Shown here in pieces: positions 35,366 to 48,200 of a stretch of 64,000 nt of DNA (position 1 is the first letter of the stretch; every line of letters starts with the position of its first letter). This DNA is from Litsea cubeba. Its lineage: Eukaryota; Streptophyta; Magnoliopsida; Laurales; Lauraceae. A program made the translations under genes and the position numbers. The stretch spans positions 62,983,135 to 63,047,134 of the forward strand of contig CM022950.1 of assembly GCA_012931725.1 (NCBI GenBank). Reading direction: 5' to 3'. The notes beneath the pieces were generated by a model. The model did no database searches and had not been told where the DNA came from. It worked only from the letters and a program-made list of their open reading frames with translations.

Positions 35366-37224
35366 GATTTCTCGGGCACAATTGTGTATACCATTTCCGC
35401 GGAAAGGGAAAAATTGCAACGTCAGCAAATTCTATAGAAATGGAAACCTTGGAAAATGATTTCCGCAGAATTTAGAAATTCATGTTTGGTGCGAATTCTA
35501 TTGCCTCGCTGAATTAGTGCTAATGTTGTTTGGTGCGGCTGTGGATTCCTTATAGAAAATCAAACTTTCTTGTTTGGTGAAACAATTTTTTGAAGAAAAA
35601 TAACATAACATGTATATTATTTATTCAACATCAAATAATAATTTATTTAAAGAAATAAAAAATGAAAGAGTTTTAGGTTTCGGCCGGTTGAAATGAAAAG
35701 GAGTGAGGAAAAGAGGGAGAAGTTTTCCAAGGAAATCAATTTCCCAAACCCCCACACCCCCCAACCTTCTAGGTGTTCTAAATTAGGGAATTTTAAGTTG
35801 AGATTTAGCCATTTTTTTTAACTTCATATTAGGTGAAAAATGGGTTTTGCATAGAGTTGCATATACAAGAGATTCGAGCCTGTTTCTGAATTTCTCCATA
35901 AACGTCCAAGTCATCCATCCTTGATTTATCATCCATGGAAGACACCAACCTATTCCTTCCAAAGTACTCATTCCCATTACTTTTCTCCTTACTCCACACA
36001 TACATCTAAACAAATTCATCTTACAAGAGTATTTTCTTTCATTCCAGGCCTTTATTAGCCGCCCCTTCAAACAGTTCCTCGTGTAGACACTAAACAGTCC
36101 ATATAGGTTGATCTTCAATCTCTGCTTTATGTCAAAACCAGAGACACTATCAAGGCTAAATCTTCAGACTTCAGATAGCTTGCGATGTGACAGTTTTACA
36201 ACGTTAACCATTGATAAGAACCCAAAAATCCTCTTTGATCTTGGGACAGTAGAAAACTGGTGGAGGTTGGAGTTCACTCTATGATCAAAACCCAAAAATC
36301 CACTTCCCCTTGTATCCATTCCAAGTTACTTTGTCGATTTTCGAGGATTAATCTCAGACACTTTAATCAGGTTATGGATTTTTGTTTAACATCGAGCACC
36401 AGAAAACAATCTGAGTCTACTTGCTATTTCATTAGAATTGTTCTTAAATTGTTCACTTACCATTCCACTAGTTTCTCTCCACTTTGCCCACCTTATAAGA
36501 GTCTTGTTCGGTATTTATTTCCCTGTCAAGCCCCATATGGTTGCTCTGAAGGGTAGAAATATTTTACTGACATTGACATTCAATTAACTTCACATCTTCT
36601 CTTTGTTCTAATTTTAAATACTAACTCAAAAGCCTTTTTCCCCATTAAAATTCTAGCTTATCATCTCACTTCTCTTGTCAGATGGATTATATCACATCAT
36701 CCACTAAACAACATGCCCCCATGTTGTCAATAACCAAGAATCTTTTTGTAGAAATGCTTTCAATAAAATTAAAAAAAAGAAAAAAGAATTAAGACATTTA
36801 AACAATGATGGCAGTTGATGTTTTAGAAGACTTTTGAGTATTAGAACCAACCAAGGACTAGTAATATATTCTAGCTAACTATTAGCCCCTGTTCACAAGA
36901 AAAATGCATGGATCCCATTTTGAATAATCACATAGACAGTAATCCGAATGGGTTGAAGAGCACATACTAGGAAGGAGGTCCATATCAACAAACACTATAG
37001 GGTGTTTTGACATTTTCTTGCCACTTACCTATAGAAGTAGAGGCGATGGAGATGCGTGAAAGTAGAAGATGATGTGCAAATTGATAAATAGTTTTTCATC
37101 TTTATGGTCATCACCCTTACCACACTTTCATATGCGAATGCTGAGAAAATGTCAAGCATCCTCAAAAACAAAAATATTTTGAAAAAAATTGCTAACGTTT
37201 TTTAATGCATTTCTATTATAAGCT
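35366..37224. other. Stretch with no recognised gene
   Basis: AT-rich; several short frames without recognisable similarity. The 35,380-35,580 part looks like a decayed MITE, but no ends could be set. Confidence 0.4.
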
Positions 37225-37232
37225 CTACCAAT

Positions 37233-38289
37233 CATGGATTGAAATAGCGGCCGCCACGCTACGTGGCGGCCGTATCCCCCGCCACGGCCGAAATATCGGC
37301 CGTCGCATCCGTGGCGGCCCGTAGCGGCCGCTACAAAGCCGCCACGTACCGTGGCGGCCGATACGTTTCCTTTTTTTTTTTTTTTTTTTTTCTCTCTCTC
37401 TCGGGGGCGCTGCCCCCTGGGCCCCCGCGAGCTGACCGGTCAGCTCGACCCCCGCAAGGGAATCCCCCGGACCCCCTCTGCGAAGCGCATGTTTTTGAAA
37501 AAGTGGCAATCAAGAAGATAAAAGGATCATACTTGACCATGATAGCTAAGACTCTTTTGCTGGTTGTCTTTCCCTTTTTGTGCTTGGATGTCTATTATTA
37601 TCATAACTTGCTAGATAAGATATTAAACCTGTTTAATTATGTTTGAAATTGTACAGTAGTAAAGATATAGTTACCTATTACTACTAGATTTCAAACTGGT
37701 CTTAATTAAATTATTTTATAAAGAACCCTCATTGTGCTGGTGACTAAGGTATTCCTATTTCCTTCACTAACTCTCTACTCTGTCATTTCTAAATTGGTGT
37801 TGAATGTTGATTATTGATCACTTCATAGTTCATTCACTTGATTGAGTTTGAACCTAGAATGTTGAAGTATTGATATTTAATTGTTCAATGTTCATTAATG
37901 AGTAATAACCTAACTCTTAAGTCTTATGCCTTTATTTTATGTCCTAGTTTTTTTTTTTTATGAGCTTTCCATTACTTTCTAAGTTAGTATGACTAAGAAA
38001 CATGAATACATGTGAAAAAACTAATAATTACTACTATTTTCTATTTATTCAGCGATACAGGACTTCATATATTGAGGGCAACCGCTACACCCACTTTTCT
38101 TACTTACTTTTGCAAAAGAACCACATATTCTTTCATTTTACAATTTTCTGGATTTTCTGGAATTTTTTTAGATTTTTTGGGCGATTATTTCAAATCGCAC
38201 CGCTACGCCGCTACGTATCCCCGCTACGCTACGTATCCCCCGCTTCGTAGCGTTTTGGCGGCCCGCCACAACCGCTATTTTCATCCTTG
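37233..38289. mobile_element. Non-autonomous hAT-type element
   Basis: Flanked by an exact 8-bp repeat, CTACCAAT, at 37,225-37,232 and 38,290-38,297. The ends are imperfect inverted repeats: CATGGATTGAAATAGCGG on the left and, reverse-complemented, CAAGGATGAAAATAGCGG on the right. An 8-bp duplication plus CANGG-type ends fits the hAT superfamily. The subterminal regions are packed with GTGGCGGCCG and its complement and with TACGTA-type motifs, which may bind transposase. No transposase is encoded. Confidence 0.8.
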
Positions 38290-38482
38290 CTACCAATTAG
38301 TAAATACCAGACTCATAGGTCAATTGACTGCAACGAGCTTCACAGTATTACGCTTACAAGAAACAGATCGGAGTCAGCAATTCGTAGCACCTCATACAAG
38401 CTCCATACCACATAACTGCATTAAAAAGAAAATGTGATCTCCCTTCTTCACCATTGGATGATGTTTTATGTCAGGCATGGCC

Positions 38483-39154
38483 TTAGTACCTATGCGCCAA
38501 CTTCTCCTTTTCCTTATAGTATTGAGCGTACCTGCATCCGTTAAGAAAAATTGAGGGAACTATTAGATAGTTCTCTAGCAAGGAAAGTGTACCTATTTTA
38601 CATACAAAGTAACAGGCCTTATCAGAGTTAGGTCTATATAACTGCACAAAACATGAGGATTTTCCATGTCTTACAAGGTCATTCTGGGCTCCAAGAGATT
38701 CATATATTACATATGCTATGATGCACGGATACGTCAAAATGGGCAACGTGTTGTGTCGTATTGTATCCAATACTTCCCTTTTAATGTGTAAAATCTATGT
38801 CCGTGTAGTGTCCCTTATCATATTCATGTCGTATCTAGGCATCATAGGACATGTATGTATGCATGTATGTACGTATGGGTAATAATCTTCTGCCGGATGT
38901 TCCACACAGAATTCACCTGGAAAACCGGTCCCATATGGTATGTCTAACCCTTGATCTGAGGGCCCTGAAGTTTAACGGTGTTTTCTGTACATTTCACTCT
39001 AGTTTATTCCATCAGCGGACACAGTTTTGTTCAATGTCAAATTGGGGTTGGTGACAATTCACGAAAGTTAAGAGAGTGGTTGGATTCATCAAATAGGTGG
39101 GGCCAGGCCCACATGAAGTCCCATCCCATATAAATAAATATCATTATATAAATG

Positions 39155-39215
<61 letters not shown>

Positions 39216-42200
39216 ATGCAGCCTAACTTGCCAAACGATCTAAATGACAGGCCAAAACCAGATCATGACATATGCAATTCCCTTGAAGTAATACATAAGC
39301 AGTTTCAAAGCATGCATCACTTGGCATTAGGCAATTCAACACCCCCTATCTGTACCCTGCTGAAGCCTATATTAGTGATACATACAAAATATGTAGTCGT
39401 TCATTAGGTTAAGAAAAAAAAAAAAAAAACTGATACAAACATCAGGCAAATATGGTATACATATACATATACATTTACTTTTTGATTGGTAACCATCATT
39501 AAAGAACCATTAAAAAAAAACTGTCATTAAAGAAAAAGGCATGACACTACAAGAAAAATATACTGACAAGAACCACCTGAGAGACAGAACTATGATAATA
39601 TATCATGGTATATTTTCTTAACCATGATTTCTAAACTAACTCTAGCATTCCAAAATTGCAAAATCTAATAATAATATTATTAAAAAAAAAAAACAGATGT
39701 AACATTACTAGAATTTCCACGTAAACCAAAGATCAGGTGATTAAATTTAAAGATGTGAAATAGAGGTCCTCAACTTAATGCTAGGCAGCAAGGTAAAGAG
39801 AAATAAGAAGGAAATGGGAAATCAACAAGGATACCAGCAAAACAGCAGCATATAGAAGGAAAACATTCTTCCATTGACTGTACGATTACGACCCTCCTAT
39901 GACAGCTTGGCTCAATTCTGCGGCTATACTGCTATACTAATACATGTGAAGTTCGGTTAACCAAAAGCCCATTCACCAAGTGAGGACCTGGAGAAGTTCA
40001 GATGACAAAAGCACTATGGTTGGCAGTCACGCCACCAATGCCTGCCCTTACATATTCCCAAGATGCACCAGCATCAAAATTAAGATACAAGCACCCGGCA
40101 GGAACTATCCCATAGGTAGTCTGACCAGGTCCATATTCACAGAGCAATTTAACCTCCAATAATCCATAAACTGTAACCTTCCAGATTCTTTCCTGAATAA
40201 AACCCATGAATTTTTGTTCTTTTTTTTATTTATCAGTACCATAAAGTTATCATTAGAAGGAGAGAATTACAAAGAACAACAGGCCCCAACCTAACAGGGA
40301 TTGGGGACTGAAACATCAAAAACAAGGAAAACTACAGCAATGAAAATACACAAAATTACAGAAGAACTAGGTAAAAGCAGTAAGTGGATAGCATATTTTC
40401 ATTCCTTGCTTAGCCAATGAGTCAGTAAAACCATTGCCCAAGCGCGCCTCCGCATGCCGGAATTTCACAGAAATTGAAGACACCTTAATCTCATTAAAAT
40501 AAAACTGAAAAACTCCAAGGACGGAAGGCGCAAGAAGACACCCCCGAAAATAGCATTCAAGGAATAATCATTGTCTACCACTAGCTTGTTGGGTAAACAG
40601 CGATAATAAATCCGAAGCGCTCCTGGAATAGCCACCACTTCTGCTTCATTAAACTCCATGCAATCCACATACTCAGAGAACATGGTCACCAAAATCCCAT
40701 CACTACTGCAGAGCACCCCTACATGTTCCAAACGGATTTGGTTTGCCTTTTAGGTGCTCCATCAACATTAAACTAAACATCGAAACAGTAGGAGACCATG
40801 AAACCAATTTCCTCACCTCAGGAACCCCACCTAGAACAAAGCCTTACAATTGTGCAAGATCCCGTCCAATACAAAACTCACTCCTACAGGAAACCCACTT
40901 GGCTTATGTGCACATGCTCCAGATGAACATTCTCCGCTACCATTAAACTCCTTTAAACACTCTACCATTCCTTTCCCTCCAAACTTACCAGAATAGCTAA
41001 TGGAAGAACCCCCCACAAGACTGCCCCCACTACCAAAAAAAGGAATCAACCTCCAAGCCTCAAACAAGCCCACAAGCGGCCCTAGAAAACACCAAGAGAC
41101 ACCACTCTTCGTACGAAAATGGCTCCACACAACATAAGAGAAACCACAAAGAGGACACAAGGCTCATAAGTTCTTCATCAAAATGACATATGTCGTAGAC
41201 ACCTTCACCAAAACTGCAAGCCAACAAAACGGCTTCACTCTCCTAAGCCCACCCACGCAAGAAAATTGGAAGGTCTAACAATTGGCTCCACACGCCAAAC
41301 GGGCATAGCTTGCAAATATGAAGATCCATCTCATCCATTGTCACAGCCCCGCCCAACTCAACGATACAATCTGTTTTGGCCCACATGCACACACGAGGAC
41401 TTCCCAAGCGGTCACCCATCCTGGTATTGCCCGCCCGAGCACGCTTAACTTTAGAGTTCTTAGATCCGAGGCCACATACCTTTAAAATGCGTCAAGTTGA
41501 GTTAAGGCGGAGTTGGATTTATAAGCCCAAGGTCAGACTTGGATATTTCCAATGTGGGACTTGAACAAAGCCTCACGGTGCTAACGGAAGCAATACACCC
41601 TTACCCCAGTGGAAGTCTGACGCAACTCCAAATTCACAAATAGAAAAGGACCTATTCCACGAAGGGTTTTGGCCGAATCGATGAAAGATTCTAAGATGGA
41701 CCGAGCTCCAAATAGGCATGGCCGAATCCGCAAGGGATTCAATAGACAAGCATATTTAAACTAGAGAAAAATACCCAAACACAAATACAATCAAATTGAT
41801 ATTATTAATCAATAATGAAAAAACAAAGCTCCTCTCCCAATGGAAGAAATAAAAATATATAAAAAAGGGATGGGACCCTATCCTGCTGAGAATTCTCATT
41901 CCATCACACTTTCCATTATCCTTCCAAAATTCTCTCCTAGAAATCATAAATTCTAAATAAAGGAAAACGGAAACTACTAACAATAAGAGAAAAATTGATG
42001 CTATCATTGAATTGATTGTCCAACCCATAACAAAATGGGCTGGTCACTGGCCCAGTTGGGTCCGACTCAATGGGACATGTTAACCCATGGAATGTGGGTC
42101 TGGCTTGCATCAGAATCTCAATAAAAACCGATGATCCTACTACTGGAGGGGACACAACTAAAGACACAAAGCTCCCTCACCTATGTAACTATCTTGGACC

Positions 42201-45200
42201 AAAACCTCCTTATTAACCACCACCCTAAACAACATAGGAAAGTTATATCAAGCAAAAAAAAAAGACGCGATTACCCTCCCCTAACCAACCCCATATTGAA
42301 GAAACCACATGCGCCCCCCCCACCCCCCCGCCTGCCCCCCCTCTCCAAAAAAAAAAAACACCACCACACAACCAAAGGCCTTTTGCATGTCAATTTTGAA
42401 AATAACACCCGATTTCTAGGTCCGCTTCCTAGAGTCAATCATTTCATTTGCAATAAGAATATCATCAAAAATCTGCCTATACCATGAACAAAAGCCCCTT
42501 GGCACGGGCCAATGATAAGCGGCAAAACAACCTTCAGTCTATTGGCTAGATATCACTAGCCTTATGTACCAACTTCCTTCACCATAGCAAGTGTGTTAAA
42601 TACTCTTCATGCTTTTTATTCCAAAGAGAGCACAAGATAGATGCAAAAAACATGCCAAAAGATACCACCGCATTGAGATCTAAAACCAAAATTCCATGCT
42701 TGTAATAGATAATTAACCAGCCTAAGCATCACCAAATTAACAGTAAACAAGGTCATTAAAATTAGCCACACTTTACATGGAAGAAAGAAAGTACATAAGT
42801 AAATTGTCGGCACCTTTTGGCATGCCAATACAAAAACACACATTTAGAATTATACGTTCTTTACTCCTTAAGTGGCCCATAGTAAGAATTCATGTTTCAA
42901 AGATAATAGAAGATTGTATTTCAAAGAGAAGGATATACTGCAAGTGGGGAACCCAATGGGAAAGCCCTAATATACTACGTAGAAAGCATTTAAGAAATTA
43001 AGACATTATGTACAATGGTGTTCTTCAGATGAACTCCCACATTTTTCAAAGGCCTCCTTTTCTGTGGCATTGTCTACAGGGTCTTCTCTTTCTAGCCCTC
43101 AGGTTCGTAGTTGGAAGTTGAAAGCTCCATCAAGACTTACATGCTTTTGGGTGGCTTGCCTTGAGAGGTTGAATCCTTACAGTGGATAACCTCCGATGTT
43201 AAAATAGAATTCTGGTGAACGCCTGACACTTGTGCATTGCAGATGAAGAGACAGTGTACCATCTATTCATTAATTGCAAAGTAGCTCAAATCTTGTGGAG
43301 GCCGATCCTTGGTTGGTTTTTTGTAACTGGGCTCCCCCTTGCTCTATCCTTGTTTCTTTGAAGCATGGATCTTGGCGGTGGGCTCGGCTAGGGGGAGGCT
43401 CATGTTGAGGTGGTCTTTTTTGGCAGCCATACAGGCGCTTTGGAAGGAGAGAAACTTGCGGTGATTGAAAGGCTATTCCTCTCCGATTTATGTTTTGTGT
43501 GACATGGAGAAATTTCTAGTTGCATTATGGGCCTCCTGCTCTCCTCCTTTTATAAGGACCTCTTTGTATGAGATTTTAAAAAGGTGGAGTGAAATTGCCA
43601 TTTCATCTAATTTACCATCACTTTGTACGTCGGCTTGGTTACCATCCCTACCGGCTGCTTCAAATTAAATTTTGGTGAAGATGCAATTGGTATCCCGGCA
43701 TGCTGGCAATAGAGAAGTTATCTGGGGCTGGAATGTGTCAATAATCTATTCCGATTATGGTCCTGCAGGTGTCTGCTCCGTGAATAGTGCAGAGTTGATT
43801 GCATTGAGGATAGGTTAGCGCCAAGTTCTTCGTCTCAACCTTTAGGGCGTCTTGGTGGAAGGTGACTCAATATGTGTCATCTGTTGGGATGCCCAGTCTT
43901 GCATGGCTCCATGGACAATGGAAGGCGTCGTGGAAGAGGTGTTGGAACTATCTAGAAAGTTGCATGCTTCTTTTTCCTGTGTCAAGCAGGCAGCCAATGC
44001 GGTGGCTGATGGCTTAGCTAAGGAAAGAGTCCCGGGATAGAGTTTAATCATTTCCTGATGATATCCCTCCCACTTATTAATGTATCATTGTTGTTTTACT
44101 ATTATGTTTCCTTTGGTTGTGCTCTTTGTTTGTTGGCTCACTTGTTAGCATATCAATCTTGTATTTCATTGCCAATCTAATGGAAGTTACCTTTAAAAGA
44201 AAAGAGAGTAAAAAACATTAAAAAAAAAAAAAGAAAGATAAACTCTCACTTTCACCAATGCATCAGCTTCGACATTTTCTTCTCTACAGTCTACCGCCCA
44301 TGGCTCAAGATATTAACCAATACGCTACATATCACCAATACGACTTGATGGCATTTAAGAAATGCCTCTATATTGACCATGGTTTTAAAAACCGGCCGAT
44401 ACGAACATGAACCGGTATCGGCCGAGTCCAAGCCGATATCTCGCTGAGATATCGGTATCGGCGATACCAGACTTTAAATCGCGAAAATATCGCGAGATAT
44501 CGGCTGATATGGTATTCATATCGGCCGTGACGAGATCTTGGCCGATATTTTGAATATTTTGGCCGAGATCCCTTAAAAAGCCCAAAACCCTATTTTTTTC
44601 TTATTCTTCATCTTCTTCCCCTCTCCTCACATATCCATACTCCTTAGAGCAGCAGCCACACATTCACACATCCCTCTTGCATATTTTCTTCAAGAAAATA
44701 TTATTTAAGGTAAGAGAAAATCAACTTAAAGCATTTTATTATGTATTTGTGTTTTTTTTTTTTTTAGATTAAGCATGGAAATCATGAGAATGTCACTTGT
44801 GTTGTGTTCTTCACTTAGAACTAAGTTAGATCTATACACTTTCATGCTAGATCTACTCATACACATGATTTTGTGTTTTTTTTTTCCAATTTTTCTATTT
44901 TCGGATTTTTTAATATTTGAATAAAAATATATCATTTTTTTGAAATTTCATCACAAATATGTTCTTTCAATGATTCATGATCATTGTATGGTATGTGAAT
45001 GATTGATCTACATAATTTTATGCTAGGTCTACATATTTAGGATTTTGAAAATGATTTTATTAAATCTTATTTTTTCTAAAAATAATTATTGTTACTTGTT
45101 AGGGTATTTATGATACCAAATGCTTATTAATAGTGTGTAGATGATAGATCTACATCTACTCATAGTCATAAACATGATTTAGATTTTTATTTTAATTATT

Positions 45201-48200
45201 TTATTTTCGGATTTTCTAATATTTGAATTAAAATATATCATTTTTTGGGGATTTCATCATAAATATTGTCTTTTAATAATTCATGATCATTGTATGGTGT
45301 GTAAATGATTGATTTACATACTTTTATGCTAGATCTATATATTTAGGATTTTGAAAATGATTTTATTAAATCGTTATTTTTTCTAAAAATAATTGTTGTT
45401 AATTGTTAGAGTATTTATGATACCAGATGCTTATTAATAGTGTGTAGATGATAGATCTACATCTACTCATTGTCATAAACATCATTTAGATTTTTATTTT
45501 AATTATTTTATTTTCGGATTTTCTAATATTTGAATTATAATAAATCATTTTTGGGGGATTTCATCATAAATATGTTCTTTTAATGATTCATGATCATTGT
45601 GTGGCATGTAAATGATTGATCTACATACTTTTATGCTAGATCTATATATTTAGGACTTTAAAAATGATTTTATTAAATCTTTAGTTTAGTCTAAAAATAA
45701 TTGTTCATCAAGTGTATTTAATATTTATGATACTTTAACTACCAAAGGCTTAAGACTTTGAAAATGATTTTATTAAATCTATAATTGTTGTTAGAGTATT
45801 ACTATTATATGAATTTCTTATTTTATAGGAACAATGGTGCGTGACATAGATCCGACATGGAGTCGCGGTGAAGCAATAAGAAGTAAAAGCAAAATAAAAT
45901 GTAATTATTGTGAAAAGGTTCTCAATGGGGGATTACCCGATTGAAACAACATTTGACACATGTATCAGGACAGGTGATAAAATGTCCGAAAGTGCCACCA
46001 AATGTGAGACCTGAAATGCAGGGGCTCCTTAAAGCAATTGCACAAAAAAAAAGTAGTACAAGAAAGAAGAAGAACCGAGGAACTTGAAGCATGCAGAGAA
46101 AAGGTATTTGGTTCCTCTGATGATGACGATGAAGACCCGGAAATGACAAGGGCTAGGAGAGAGTGTAAGGTCACTTCAGGAGGAGGAAGAAAGGAGAAGA
46201 ATGCAATATGAAGCAGCAACTAGAGGTAGTCAAGCTAGAGGTAGCCAATATGAGCAGGGTGGTTCATCCGGATCGGGGGGAGCGAGTTTGAGTCGGGCAT
46301 TTAGTCATAAACAACCCCATCAAGATCCAGACATTGAGGAGATTGAAAGACCTCCTACACAGACACCTCGTAGGCCAGATGTGGTGGGGCCAACTGACCC
46401 ATTTGCTTATAGAAAACCAACATCAAAGCAGCCAGGCATCATAAAAGCACTAAAGGGCAAGTTTGGCAAAGCAAGAGATAATCTAGTGAGAGATTCTGGG
46501 AAGTTTTTTTGGATGGAGGCATTCCACCCAACAAAGCATCTTCTCCTCATTTCACCACCATGTTAGATGCAGATGCAGAACATGGTCCAGGTATAAAGGC
46601 ACCCACCCCTTATGAGATTGGGCATGTCTGTGTTGAGAAAGAGTATGATGAGTTGCAGGCTTGGGTGGAAACTTTCAAATGGGCATGGAAGGAAAGAGGT
46701 TGCATACTAATGTGCGATGGGTGGACGACCATCATACATTGTCATCTCTTGAATTTTCTAGTCTACTCGTCTGTGGGCACGGTGTTTATCAAATCAGTTG
46801 ATGCAACTAATTACATCCAAGATGCAAAATATATTAATAGATTATTGAATGAGGTGATTGAAGAAATTGGGGCAGATTGTATAGTTCAGGTGGTTACCGA
46901 CAATGCTGACAAACATGAAGGCTGCAGGAATGATGCTTCTGAAACAAAGGCCAAGGATTTTCTGGTCTTCATGTGCAGCACATTGCCTGGATTTAATGCT
47001 TGAAGATAATGCGAAAGCAAAAGTCATGAAACAAGTGATTGGTAAGATAAAGCATATCACCAATTTTTTTTATCAGTCATATAGACTCATTTCCATGATG
47101 AAAACACATACAGACAACCATGAACTACTGCGGCCTGGCATCACTAGATTTGCCACCCACTTTTACAAGTATATAGAAGGACTTCTGCAATTAATAAAAT
47201 CACAAGAGTTCATGAATTCAAAATGAGCAAAGAGGCCAAGTCCCATTACAATAGAAGTATGTAAAACAATTGAGTCCAACAAATTTTGGCCTCATGTGAA
47301 GGGTGTTTTAAATGTTTTTGATCCCCTAATAAAGGTTATTCGATTGGTTGACGGCGATGATAAGCCAACAATGGGCTTCGTACATGAGGCCATGGAGAGA
47401 TCAAAGCTGACTATTCAAGCAGATTGTGGATATTACAAAAAGTATTGGAAGATCATCGACGATCGATGGGGACGATAATTGAAACATGATTTACATTGCT
47501 AGTAAGTAAAGGCTATTTCCTTTAATATTTGAATTGTTGTATTTAATTTGGCCTCACTATATTAATTTATCATTGACTAAAATTCATTGGTACTTTTACA
47601 GGATACTTTTTTAATCCACAACTTTTGGATGGACGTATATCTGATGAAATCCGTTTGGGATTAAAAAATATAATTGAAAGACTGGCAGCGAATACAGATG
47701 AAGCAATTTGGGCTACTAATCAGGTAGGCTAATTAAGGGAAAAAGTATAACATTGTAATTTCTCCAATTTATTTTAATATGTTAATGTCTTCAGATTGAT
47801 ATATACAATGTACGTGCTGGAAGCTTTGGAACGACGACTGCGCGGAGAGCTATCACATAGACCAACCCCAATATTGATTGTAAATTTGTAATGTCATTTC
47901 TATATTATTCAAGGACTTATTATTATTTTATTGACTCCAATATCATTTTTATTTTATTTTTCAGCTGAATGGTGGTTGAATTATGGAGAGAGTACTCCTG
48001 CACTAAGGATGATTGCTATTAAAGTCCTTAGTCAAACAACATCGTCTTCCAATTGTGAAAGAAACTAAAGCACCTTCTCCTTTATCCACACAAGACCAAG
48101 AAATAGATTAACAATGCTGAAGCTAAATAAATTGGTCTACATCCACTACAACCTCAAGCTCCGGAGTTGAAATAGAAGGAGAAGACAGTTTGAGGATCAC

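Noticed and set aside
37225..37646. Frames of A/G/P/R-rich protein on both strands
   Set aside because: They lie on the palindromic end and a T/CT tract of a hAT element. No gene.
41395..41460. A 5S rRNA gene
   Set aside because: Only the 3' half to two-thirds resembles 5S rRNA, and it is embedded in a sequence with Cassandra LTR start and end, so it is a retrotransposon part.
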